In this document: positions 1 to 11,269 of the stretch, in pieces
How positions within the stretch are numbered: the first letter of the stretch is position 1
Layout of the letters: each line of letters begins with the position of its first letter
Assembly: GCF_017591435.1 (NCBI RefSeq)
Contig: NC_059300.1
Coordinates: 17,072,503 to 17,136,502, forward strand
Direction: 5' to 3'
DNA: 64,000 nt
DNA from: Portunus trituberculatus
Taxonomy: Eukaryota > Arthropoda > Malacostraca > Decapoda > Portunidae
Notes under the pieces: model-generated
The model's input: only the letters and a program-made list of their open reading frames with translations
Databases searched by the model: none
Told to the model about the DNA's origin: nothing
Translations under genes and position numbers: made by a program

Positions 1-2447
<2,447 letters not shown>

Positions 2448-3953
2448 AACATTTCTAGAAAACAACAATATACTACCTGACTCGCAAACACAGATCAACT
2501 GACTCAACCCTAGCGACTATCGCAGAAACCATTTCAAAAGCCCCCTCAGACAAAAAGCAATGTTGTATATTTCTAAGAGATGTCTCCAAGGCATTTGACA
2601 AGGTATGAACAAATGGTTTCAAATACAAATTATAACAGATACAACTTCCTAGAATAATAGGAAAGCTACTTTGTAGCTTTCTCGACAATAGATCAGCCTC
2701 TATTACACTAAATAGCTTCGAAGGCCAAAGCTTTCAACTCCACATTGTTGTACAGCAAGGAAGCAGCCTATCACCCACACTTTACACAATATATACATAC
2801 GACATACCCCCACCTAATACAGACGGGATAAATAATACAATACGCAGATGACATTACACAAATCATAACTCAAGCAGGCAAATCAAGAAATATGCTAACA
2901 AAAAAGATAGAAAAGAAATTAAAAACATAGATCATTTCAATAACAAATGGAAAATAAAAAACAACACATCAAAATTTACTATCCTCCCCATAGCTTCATT
3001 AAAGACAACTTCGGTTACCATTGAAGCAAATTTAATACCCTATTCAAATGAAGCAAGCGTACTAGGATTAAAGCTCTGCCGACGTGGATACAGCAAACAT
3101 GTTATACATATCACCAAAAAAGCTTCCCTTGCACTCAAAATAATAAAACGCTTTGAAATGCTTAATACCAACATAAAATACACTTAGTTAAAGCTTGTGT
3201 CCTTCCTATCCTAACATACCCAACCTACACACTAAATGCACTCTCAAAACAACAAATACTTTCACTACAACGAATACAAAACAAAGCGCTAAGGTTTGCA
3301 CACCAAGAGAAATATCCATATACAAAAGCGACAGAAGAACTGCACTCAATATCTAACCTGGATCCTCTAAACATCACAATTCATAAAAGTGGAAAAAAAC
3401 ATTAAACAAAAAAATTGAGAACATCCTTAAAGACACAACATACATTAAAGCAAAGATAATTACGAGAACGGAGCTGAACACAATTGGTTCAGGAAACCTA
3501 TAAAGTATCTTAACAAAATTAGCTCACCCCCCATGTTCACAAAATAGCACACTTACCAGGAATACCTACCTTGGAGACATATGACATAAAACATACATCA
3601 CATCAACCCCACATGATATGGAATATATAAGTAGTATAACAACTTACAAACAAGGCACATGGATGGTTCGCTCTCTCTCTCTCTCCTCTGCTCTGCGCCC
3701 TGAGTTGCTGGGGGGGATGTGTGGGCTGTCTAATGGTCGTGTAGAGCATGGAGCCTCCCGTTACTACTTCCCCTTCCCAGCAAGGGATGGTGTACACCGG
3801 TGCTGTCTGTAGACATCCGGCAGCGGAGAGAAGTTGAGAGAAAGCAGTACATCCAACCTTAGTTCCATAACAAATCCACCATTAAACCTAACATGGTATT
3901 ACAAAATAAAATCACATACAGAAACTAACAACACAAGAAACTATGACAATTTT
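2448..3953 (+). mobile_element. LINE fragment related to family K
   Basis: Plus-strand remains of a different LINE. Broken frames read FLRDVSKAFDKV, CSFLDNRSASITLN, QQGSSLSPTLYTIYTYDI, YADDITQIIT (in a shifted frame), VLGLKLCRRGYSKHV and, near 3240-3340, ALSKQQILSLQRIQNKALRF. These are the RT and C-terminal motifs of Jockey/I-group LINEs and resemble family K (YADE-VTQIIT) more than family J. Only the RT-to-C-terminal part is present. Weak C-terminal similarity seems to continue to about 3950, interrupted by the CT-rich block at 3670-3830. Frameshifts and stops are numerous. Confidence 0.7.
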
Positions 3954-4026
3954 CATGCGCCCTTTGCTCTGCGCCTTGAGTTGCTGGGGAGGATGTGTGG
4001 ATTTTCTAACTGTCGTGTAGAGCATT
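3687..4026. repeat. Pair of ~65-bp direct repeats
   Basis: Two imperfect copies of a segment beginning CTCTGC and containing GAGTTGCTGGGG, GGATGTGTGG and GTCGTGTAGAGCAT lie at about 3687-3752 and 3962-4026. They flank about 210 bp of LINE-derived and unassigned sequence. The second copy abuts the start of the tandem array, so the repeat may mark the array's left edge. No gene is recognised here. Confidence 0.7.
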
Positions 4027-4211
4027 CTTCCCTTCCCACCTGCTTTACCTCTTCATAGTTTCACCCATCTTTTCTATCCCCCTTCAAGGTCAAGGTCAAC
4101 ATCAGGGAATAAGTTCCTGCACAACTTTCATTTATCGCGGTGTTTTATTCATATGTATATAACTGTATTTGTTCATTCTCTCAGTATAATTTAAAATTAT
4201 TATTTACAACT
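4027..4211. other. Unit leader, unit 1
   Basis: AT-rich leader repeated at 23081-23940, 51601-51729 and from 63901. Shared landmarks are TTCATAGTTTCACCCATC (units 1 and 2 only), a run of AAGGTCA, AGTTCCTGCAC, and TTCATTCTCTCAGTATAAT just before the J 3' end. No coding potential seen. Confidence 0.75.
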
Positions 4212-4230
4212 CTTTTTTTTTATGTCAGAG

Positions 4231-4295
4231 GGAGAACTACCAGAGGCACAAAAATGAATATTAGAAAAAAATTGCCCATTTGAGGTGTAGTCTCC
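4231..4295 (-). promoter_or_regulatory. Family J 3' UTR stem-loop (variant 2)
   Basis: In the 3' UTR of this J copy GGAGAACTAC (4231-4240) can pair with GTAGTCTCC (about 4287-4295) around an A/T-rich loop. The position matches the stem-loop at the end of the plus-strand J copies, but the paired bases differ. Read as RNA it would be a terminal hairpin of the kind some LINE RTs recognise; that role is inferred. Confidence 0.5.
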
Positions 4296-4317
4296 ATAAA
4301 AGAAAGAAAGAAAGGAA

Positions 4318-4728
4318 TTAGTCAAACTTCAGGGACAAATGTCTGGACACCTTTCTCTTAAAAGAAGTTAAGTCGTCGGAAGATAGCAATACAGAGACAG
4401 GCAGGGAGTTCCAGAGTTTACCAGTGAAAGATATGAATGATTGAAAATACTGGTTAACTCTTGCATTAGAGGGTTGGGCAGAATAAGGGCGAGAGGAAAA
4501 AGAAAGCCTTGTATCACGAGGCCACAGGAAGAGATTAAGCATGCAGCTAGCAAGATCAGTAGAGTAGTTAGAATGAAAATAGCGATAAAACATAGAAAGA
4601 GATGCAACATTTCGGTGGTGAGAAAGGGTCTGAAGACAGTCAGTCAGGGGAGGAGAGTTGATGAGACGAAAAGCTTTTGATTTCACCCTATCTAATAAAA
4701 CTGTTTGAGTGGAAAACCCCCATAACAT
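4318..4728 (-). pseudogene. Family J ORF C-terminus
   Basis: An open minus-strand frame of 136 codons carries the C-terminal signature of the J protein: LLDRVKSKAFRLINSPPLTD, HHRNVASLSMFYRYFH, then FTGKLWNSLPVSV and a final FKRKVSRHLSL. This region follows the RT in non-LTR elements and is thought to help bind element RNA. The segment joining it to the RT is deleted at 4774-4788, so it is an orphan domain. Confidence 0.85.
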
Positions 4729-4773
4729 GCGAAGAGTACTCCATACAAGGACGGATAAGGGCCTTGTACAGAG

Positions 4774-4788
4774 TTAGGTTAGGTTAGG
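4774..4788 (+). repeat. Interstitial TTAGG telomere-type repeats
   Basis: Three perfect TTAGG units sit exactly where two distant parts of the J LINE are joined. The left side matches the LINE's CTCTGTACAAGG region and the right side its SFLSDR region. About ten bases belong to neither LINE flank. TTAGG is the usual arthropod telomere repeat. Confidence 0.75.
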
Positions 4789-5101
4789 AAAGGAAACTTG
4801 AGATAAAATTGCAGAGAGAAGGATAGAAACCGTAGGAGGGCAGTTTTGAAATCAAATCTTTGTGCCAGACTCTATCAAAAGCTTTTCATATGTCTAACGC
4901 GACAGCAAAAGTTTCACCGCAATCTATAAAAGATGACTAAGACTCAGTAGTGAACGTCAGAAGAACATTAGTAGAGTGACCTTGACGGAAGCCATCCTGG
5001 CGATCAAATAGAAGATTATGAAGTGAAAGATGTTTAAGAAAATTCTTATTGAGAATAGATTCAAAAACTTTAGACAAACAAAATATTAAAGCTATAGGAC
5101 T

Positions 5102-5473
5102 TTAGTTTGAGGGATTAGAACGACCACCCTTTTTAGGAACAGGCTGAATGTAGGCAAACTTCCAACAAGAAAGAAAGATAGAAATTGATAGGCATGGCTG
5201 AAAGAGTTTGACCAGACAAGGTGCAAACACCGAAGCACAGTTTTTGAGAACAATAGGAGGGACCCCATCAGGTCCATAAACCTTCTGAGGGTTTAGGCCA
5301 GTGAAGGCATGGAAAACATTATTACGAAGAATTTTGATTGGGGAACATGAAATAGTCGGAGAGAGGAGAGGGAGAAAGAAGCCCATAATCATCAAAGGTG
5401 GAGTTGTCAGGAAAGGTTTGAGAGAAAAGTTCAGCTTTATAGAAAGAAGATATGGCAGTGGTGCCATCAGCAT
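5102..5473 (-). pseudogene. Family J linker and N-terminal RT segment
   Basis: This 123-codon minus-strand frame corresponds to the end of the endonuclease-RT linker and the start of the RT. Recognisable motifs are SPIKILRNNVFHAFTGLNPQ, KVYGPDGVPPIVLKNCASV and FAYIQPVPKKGGRSNPSN, the conserved LINE entry to the RT fingers. It continues in other frames into the LDISKAF-containing palm segment at about 4790-5090, which is broken. Confidence 0.82.
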
Positions 5474-5924
5474 GAAATAAAGGAGGGGAAAATAAAGAAG
5501 TAAAGTTAGTGGAGATGTTTATTGGCAAGATGCCAGAAGTTTTGGGGGGAGTTTGAGTTTGAAAGATTTTGACATTTTCTGTTTATGAAGGAGTGTTTGG
5601 CAAGTTGAAGAACAGACTTGGTATGATTCCGGACAAAAATATAAAGTGCATGAGATTCAAGAGATGGAAGGCTGAAGTACTTTTTGTGGGCAACCTCTAT
5701 TTAATCATGCATAGCACGAGAATAGGCTGTGTTAAACCAAGGTTTAGAAGGTTTAGATTGAGAAAAAGAATGAGGAATGTACACCTCCATGCAGACACCA
5801 TCACCTCTGTTATGCATTCAACACATAGAGATAGGTCTCTGACAAGGAAACAGTAATCATTTCAGGGAAAATCCTCAGGTCCCCCCAAATAGCAGAGACA
5901 AAACGCCAGAGGCACCTCCGCTTA

Positions 5925-6642
5925 AGGCTCATCCACACGATAGGGCAAAGTTCGTCGAACACAGCCCACTATCGGGCAAACTCCGCTGACACAACAGACT
6001 GTTTGTCTACACGTAGTTAATCTGCCCCAGTCAAGCTCGGACAACAGCGAGACAGTGGTCGGCTGGGCTATGTGCAGTACGAGAACTATGGTGATCATCA
6101 AAAGGGATCGCAAGAGAATTGCATTATGGAGCATATTTATTACTATATTATTTGTGAAGAAAAAAAGGAAACGAGTGGAAAAAGCATGTTCTCGTCTGTC
6201 TTGGCTGCGAAGTGTATCTATTTTCTTTTGTCATCAACTGAGGCACACGCCGATATTTTCTATTTCATCACATATGGTCTTGAGGGCAGCTGCTCGCTTG
6301 TTCTTGTCTTTATATGTGACTAGTCTCACGTTCCATAAACATGGGTTTTGATGATATTAAATGAATAATCGCTGTTTTCGACTACTGCTTTCTGGCGGGG
6401 ACAGAGACAGACATATAGCTTTTTACTAGCCCAATAGTGATAATTAATAACCACAGACCCTTGCCTCCTAATGAAGCTTCGTGTGTCTGGCAGCGACATC
6501 GTACTCCCGGGATCGGGCAGTGCTCGGTGATTTCGAACAGCTATATTCTACTCGTTGTTCAGCGGACAAAAGCGAGAAGTTCGTCATCGGGTAGACCACT
6601 CGCTTGTGTTCGAGGGCATTACCCTATCGTGTGGATGGGTCT
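5925..6642. mobile_element. PIF/Harbinger-like deletion derivative
   Basis: A 718-bp DNA transposon inside the J LINE. Its ends, AGGCTCATCCACACGATAGG and, on the other strand, AGACCCATCCACACGATAGG, match at 18 of 20 bases, with weaker similarity further in. It is flanked by a perfect 3-bp TTA duplication (5922-5924 and 6643-6645); the uninterrupted LINE at about 2405-2415 shows a single copy of TTA. A TTA duplication and a MADF-type second ORF fit PIF/Harbinger. The interior keeps a MADF remnant on the minus strand and a short basic frame on the plus strand that could be a transposase start; the transposase catalytic region is missing, so mobility would depend on another copy. Confidence 0.9.
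6173..6356 (-). pseudogene. MADF (Myb/SANT-like) domain remnant
   Basis: Read on the minus strand, the frame starting near 6356 gives PCLWNVRLVTYKDKNKRAAA followed by LKTICDEIENIG, the LW-x-x-R and Y-K signature of the MADF DNA-binding domain. After a stop near 6234 the match resumes in another frame with KKIDTLRSQDRREHAF, the usual third-helix K-x-x-LR-x-x-x-RRE end of the domain. Autonomous Harbinger elements carry a second ORF of Myb/SANT/MADF type that helps transposition, so position and orientation opposite the putative transposase make sense. It is disrupted and truncated; no function is expected. Confidence 0.8.
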
Positions 6643-7599
6643 TTAGGGGAATCATGGGGAGAGATTGGAGAAATAGGACAAGATACAGAAAGAATACGAA
6701 GATTTTAGGGTAACAGCATGACCTGAAGGATTACAGGTAAGAACGAGATCAAGAATGTTGTGCGTATTTCCAATATGGTCAAAAATTGCGAGTAGGATGT
6801 TGCATCAGTTGCTCTAGGCCATGTAGGATAGCAAAGATGGTCAGTCAAGGGAAAGGAAAGCCAAAGCTAGTAGTGAACATTGAAATCTCCAAGGATGGAG
6901 ATATCCTCGAAAGAATAGAGATAAAGAATGTGCTCCACTTTGGAAGTGAAATAGTCAAAGAATTTATTTTAGTCATAGGATTTAGGGGACAGATAGACAG
7001 CACATATAAATTTAGTTTGAGAATGACTGTTGAGTCTAAGCCAGGTAGTAGAAAACTCGAAAGGACCAAGAGCGTGGGCACGAGAGCAAAATTAAGTCGT
7101 TGCGCACATAAACGCAACATTCACCTTTCGAAGGAAAATAAGAATAGGGAAAAGGGCTGCTTTCAGTTGAATCAGACAACTTTGTTTGGATGAGGAAAGG
7201 AAGATGATGTTTAGTAGAAGAAAGGTGGTGTTTCACAGAGGAGGTAGCATACACCTACCGAAACATTAGCTTACTCCCAGTGAGATCTAATAGCACTAGT
7301 TCAGGGGGTGCTGTGAACCTTCCAATTAAGCTAGTTGTGATCTCGCTGAACATTTATTTTTGTGTCTCACAACTCAAGGGGGCAGTCACAGCCTACCCTC
7401 TAAAGACAACTCTCTTTTATCACACAAAACTACATGCACTTACCACACATATACACTTCACTTGAAAATAAAAATTTAAAAGAAAAATGGGACCCAAAAT
7501 AAACAACAACTCGGAGTCCCTCTGGGAGGGGACCAAAATGTCCCCAGGTCGGACACCTCTCCTGTTGAAGACCACAAATGCCTTGACACCTCCCTCAAC

Positions 7600-8300
7600 T
7601 TTTTCTACATTAACTTCTGCAACATTCGCAGTCTTAGATCTAATTTTCAATCTGTGGAACACCACCTCTCCTCTACTAAACCTCATCTTCTTTTCCTCAC
7701 CGAAACACAGCTGTCTGAGGCAACTGACAGTAGCCCTTCTCTGTTCCCTCCTACTTTCTCTATTCTCATTTTCATTCCAAAGCTGGATGTTGCGTCTATG
7801 TACGCAACGACTTAACTTGCTCTCGTGCCCACGCTCTTGAGTCTTCCGAATTTTCCACCATCTGGCTACGACTTAACAGTCACTCTCAAACTAAATTCAT
7901 CTGTGCTGTTTATCTCTCCCTAACTCTTCTGACTATAGTAATTTCTTCGACTACTTAACTTCTAAAGTGGAGCACATTCTGTCCCTCTACCCTTTCGCTG
8001 AGATTTCCATTCTTGGAGATTTCAATGTTCACCACCAGCTTTGGCTTTCCTCTCCTTCACTGACCACCCTGGTGAACTAGCCTTCAACTTTGCTATCCTC
8101 CATGACCTAGAGCAACTGGTGCAACACCCTACTCGTATTCCTGACCGTCTTGGAGACACGCCCAACATTCTTGATCTCTTCCTCACCTCTAACCCTTCTG
8201 CTTATGCTGTCACCCTTTCATCTCCGTTGGGCTCCTCCGATCACAATCTCATTTCTGTATCTTGTCCTATTTCTCCAATCCCTCCACAGGATCCCCAAAG
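7600..8300 (+). pseudogene. Family J apurinic-like endonuclease remnant
   Basis: Frame-shifted pieces spell out the LINE endonuclease that nicks target DNA before reverse transcription. Visible motifs are HLLFLTETQLSEA (catalytic Glu), the tyrosine-rich CCVYVRNDL strand, ILGDFNVHH (Asp and Asn of the active site) near 8010, and SSDHNLIS (Asp-His) near 8235. Between them lie FAILHDLEQLVQHPTRIPDR and LDLFLTSNP. At least three frame changes occur. The EN type with GDFN and SDH boxes fits Jockey-like LINEs. Confidence 0.82.
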
Positions 8301-8889
8301 CGAAGGTGCCTCTGGCGTTTTGCCTCTGCCAGTTGGGGGACCTGAGGAGGTATTATGCTGATTTTCCTGGAATGATTATTGCTTCCGTGTCAGAGACCCA
8401 TCTCTTTGTGCTGAACGCATAACAGAGGTGTTAGTATCTGGCATGGAGGCGTACATTCCTCATTCTTTTCTCAACCTAAACCTTCTAAACCTTGGTTTAA
8501 CTCAGCCTGTTCTCGTGCTATACATGATAGAGAGGTTGCCCACAAAAGGTACTTGAGCCTTCCATCTCCTGAATCTCATGCACTTTATATCTCTGCCCGG
8601 AATCATGCCAAGTCTGTTCTTCAACTTGCCAAACACTCTTTCATAAATAGAAATGTCAAAATCTTTCAAACTCAAACTCTCCTCGTGACTTCTGGCATCT
8701 AGCCAAAAACATCTCAAATAACTTCACTTCTTCATCTTTCCTCCTTTATTTCACCCCGATGGCACCACTGCCATCTCTTCTGTCTCTAAAGCTGAATTCT
8801 TCTCTCAAACCTTTGCTCACAACTCCACCTTGGACGATTCTGGGCTTGTCCCTCCCTCTCCTCCTCCCTCTGACCATTTCATGTCTACA

Positions 8890-9330
8890 ATTAAAATTCT
8901 TCGTAATGATGTTTTTCATGCCCTCGCTGGCCTAAACCCTCGGAAGGCTTATGTTCCTGATGGGGTACCTGCTTGCACCTTGCCTGGCCAAACTCTTCCA
9001 ATTTTGTCTATCGACTTCTACCATTCCTTCATGCTGGAAGTTCGCGTACATTCAGCCTGTTCCTAAAAAGGGTGACCTTTCTAATCCCTCATACTACCGT
9101 CTTATAGCTTTAATCTCTTGCATTTCTAGAGTTTTTTAATCTATCCTAAATAGGAAAATTTTCAAACATCTGTCACTTCACAATCTTCTGTCTGATCGCT
9201 AGTATGGCTTCCGTCAAGGTCGCTCTACTGGTGATCTTCTAGCTTTCCTTACTGAATCTTGGTCATCCTCTTTTAGAGATTTCGGTGAAACTTTTGCTGT
9301 AGCGTTACTTATCAAAAGCTTTTGATAGAG
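8890..9330 (+). pseudogene. Family J RT, N-terminal half (broken)
   Basis: Shifted frames carry STIKILRNDVFHALAGLNPR, KAYVPDGVP, SCWKFAYIQPVPKKGDLSNP and, further on, the FRQGRSTGD fingers motif. A stop occurs after SCISRVF near 9139, and the catalytic ALDISKAFDRVWH region around 9300-9335 contains an indel. The region runs directly into the open RT frame at 9345. Confidence 0.78.
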
Positions 9331-9344
9331 TCTGGCACAAAGCT

Positions 9345-10046
9345 TTGATTTCAAAATTGCCCTCCTACAGCTTCAATCCTTCTCTCTGCAACTTTATCTC
9401 AAGTTTCCTTTCCGACCGCTCTTTTGCTGCTGTGGTAGACGGCCACTGTACTTCTCCTAAATCCATTAATAGTGGTGTTCCTCAGGGTTCTGTCCTGTCA
9501 CCCACTCTCTTTCTATTATTCATTAATGACCTTCTTAACCAAACTTCTTGCTCTATCCACTCCTACGCTGATGATACCATCCTACATATTTCCACGTCCT
9601 TTCAGAGACGAGCAACCCTTCAGGAAGTCAACAGATCACGCAGGGACGCAACAGAACGCCTGAATTCCGATCTTTCTAAGATTTCCGATTGGGGCAGGGA
9701 AAATCTAGTAGTTTTAAATGCCTCAAAAACTCAATTCCTCCATCTATCAACTCGACACAACCTTCCAGACAACTATCCCCTCTTCTTCAATGACACTCAA
9801 CTGTATCCCTCTTCCACAATGAATATCCTCGGTCTGTCCTTTGCTCATTATCTTGCTAAGTGTATGCCTCCTCTCCTCCTACTGCCTCGCTGCACAAGGC
9901 TTTCTTCTTCTTCTCATCCCTATTCTGTCCAACTCTCTAACGCAAGAGTTAACCAGTACTCTCAATCATTCATCTCTTTTACTGGTAAACTCTGGAACTC
10001 TCTCCCTGCATCTGTATTCCCGAATTCCTACGACTTGTCTTTTTAA
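9345..10046 (+). CDS. Family J RT palm and C-terminal region, partial ORF
   Basis: The longest coding stretch of this J copy, 233 codons. It starts inside the RT with SSFLSDRSFAAVVDGHC, then SGVPQGSVLSPTLFLLFIND, the catalytic HSYADDTILH box, NRSRRDATERLNSDLSKISD and HLSTRHNLPDNYPLFF. After LGLSFAH the frame jumps across a deletion into CTRLSSSSHPYSVQLSNARV and FTGKLWNSLPASVF. YADD is intact, but the upstream first catalytic Asp lies in another frame, so no active enzyme is expected. The ATG is internal, not the natural start. Confidence 0.82.
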   Translation: MISKLPSYSFNPSLCNFISSFLSDRSFAAVVDGHCTSPKSINSGVPQGSVLSPTLFLLFINDLLNQTSCSIHSYADDTILHISTSFQRRATLQEVNRSRRDATERLNSDLSKISDWGRENLVVLNASKTQFLHLSTRHNLPDNYPLFFNDTQLYPSSTMNILGLSFAHYLAKCMPPLLLLPRCTRLSSSSHPYSVQLSNARVNQYSQSFISFTGKLWNSLPASVFPNSYDLSF

Positions 10047-10102
10047 GAGGGAGGTATTGAGGCATTTGCTCCCCAACTTTGGCTGACGCTTTTACACTTC
10101 TT

Positions 10103-10171
10103 AGAGAGCCAGCACTCAAGTGGGCCTTTTTTTTATCTTTTTTTTTTTTTTTTGCCCTTGGCTGGCCCTCT
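10103..10171 (+). promoter_or_regulatory. Family J 3' UTR stem-loop with U-rich loop
   Basis: Just before the A tail, AGAGAGCCAGCACTCAAG then GGGC can pair with GCCCTTGGCTGGCCCTCT on the far side of a run of about 28 mostly T residues. The pairing spans about 16 base pairs with a few bulges. The same structure is at 25834-25896. Its position suggests the 3' RNA hairpin bound by the element's RT in stringent LINEs; the role is inferred. Confidence 0.65.
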
Positions 10172-10202
10172 TCCCTATGTAAATGAAAAAAAATAAAGAT
10201 AG

Positions 10203-10492
10203 AAAATTAGATATAAGACCGCGAATGTTCCAGAAGTTAACGTATAAAAAGTTGAGGGAGGTGTTAAGACATTTTGGTTTGCTAACGAGAGGGCAGTCCG
10301 ACCTAGGAACATTTCTGGTCCCCTCCCCAGAAGGGGACTCCGAGACTGGATTTGGAATCACCGTTATTTAAATCTTGAATTCTAATTGAACGCTGTGTTT
10401 GTGTGTGTGTGGTAAGTAAATGTGGTTTTATGAAAATTAGGAGAGTTGTCTATAAAGGGCAATCTGTGACTGCCGCCTTGAGTTGTGAGACA
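10203..10492 (-). mobile_element. 5' UTR and ORF start of the unit 1 J LINE
   Basis: Minus-strand sequence that continues the J copy interrupted at 7237. It contains the ORF start (Met near 10361) with the frame reading NPVSESPSGEGTRNVPRS and LNTSLNFLYVNFWNIRGL, the first strand of the endonuclease. Upstream is the 5' UTR with a short GT run near 10400. It ends at 10492, about 120 bp short of the 5' end seen in units 2 and 3. Confidence 0.82.
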
Positions 10493-10678
10493 CAAATTGT
10501 ATACCTGTGTTTATTACTTCTCTCAGTATAAATTACGATAATTTTTCATAAGGTTTTCTATAGTTTTATATTGAATATAACGTTTTATATTATTTCCATT
10601 GAATTTGCATATTGCTATTATTAGTAAAAGTCACATAATGGGTATGAAAACCAGGTTACATAAATGCACATTTCATTT

Positions 10679-10961
10679 GTAAGATTAATCGAGTACTTAT
10701 TGGTTCGAAGGTTGATCGTAATTTCACGAACGTTTAGCTGCGTCACTGAGGTAGTAAATGAGATGCCTGCAGCTCATGGCTCACGTCAGTCCTTTAGAGA
10801 GGTTTGAGGAAACATATAACCACTGTACGGAAAAAACTACGTTGACTTGGAAAACAAGGAAAGGGTAGGGAAGGGAGGGCATTTACTACCTCAGTGACGC
10901 AGTTAAACGTTGGTGAAATTACGATCAACCTTCGTGCCGGTAAGTACTCGATTAATCTTAC
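10679..10961. repeat. 283-bp fold-back element with ~83-bp inverted arms
   Basis: Both ends read inward as GTAAGATTAATCGAGTACTT and continue as near-identical inverted arms of about 83 bp (10679-10761 and 10879-10961), with a central loop of about 115 bp. The inner arm contains CTGCGTCACTGAGGTAGTAA then GAGATGCCTGCAGCTCATGG, which also occurs at the right end of the neighbouring DIRS element (on the opposite strand at about 15385-15415). It is therefore probably DIRS-derived, either a terminal rearrangement or a non-autonomous relative. Confidence 0.8.
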
Positions 10962-10962
10962 A

Positions 10963-11008
10963 ATTTCACTTCACGATAGTTTAACTGCGTCAGAGGTAGC
11001 CAATGAGA
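10963..11008. repeat. Left terminal inverted repeat of DIRS element
   Basis: Begins TTTCACTTCACGATAG and continues through GTTTAACTG and GAGGTAGCCAATGAGA. It is inverted relative to 15413-15446 with two or three differences. Confidence 0.78.
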
Positions 11009-11269
11009 GCTTGAGAGTGATTCTTCAAACCTAACAAGTTCCTCCACAGATCCGTAATCAACATTCCTACAGAAGAAAATGGAACAAGAAAATACCAAAA
11101 CAAAAGTAACAAAGTTTATCTTATTTGAATCCCAAAAGCAAAAGCAATAATAATTTTAGTACATAAGTTTACACAAAAGAAAAACATGTCAAAAACATTA
11201 CCCATACTTGAACAAGACCCACTGAGAACAGTTAGACATATAAACATACACAAAAAGGTGAAAAACAAG

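Larger units (their letters stand above)
7238..10200 (+). mobile_element. Nearly full-length family J LINE nested in inverted orientation
   Basis: A plus-strand J copy lies inside the minus-strand J copy of unit 1. It begins with the J 5' end (GAGGAGGTAG then CACCTACCGAAAC), matching the 5' edges at 28672 and 55438, and ends with a poly-pyrimidine stem-loop and an A-rich tail at 10185-10200. Order: 5' UTR 7238-7490, endonuclease 7490-8300, linker 8300-8890, RT 8890-9840, C-terminus 9845-10086, 3' UTR. Several frameshifts make it inactive. The segment between LSFAHYL and NCMPPLLL is deleted near 9850. No clear target duplication was found. Confidence 0.88.
4212..10492 (-). mobile_element. Family J LINE of unit 1, split by two insertions
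   Basis: One minus-strand J copy runs from its 3' end at about 4212 to a truncated 5' UTR at 10492. It is interrupted by a Harbinger derivative (5925-6642) and by a plus-strand J LINE (7238-10200). Minus-strand pieces in order are 5' UTR and ORF start (10203-10492), endonuclease (6646-7237), EN-RT linker (5300-5924), RT (4790-5300) and C-terminus (4318-4770). RT sequence between the SFLSDR region and the C-terminal TLYKGLIRP region is deleted at 4774-4788, where a TTAGG stretch sits. Continuity across the nested LINE is shown by the frame resuming at 10203 where it stopped at 7237. Confidence 0.85.

Noticed and set aside
4774..4788. A chromosome end or telomere
   Set aside because: Only three TTAGG units, flanked on both sides by LINE sequence; interstitial.
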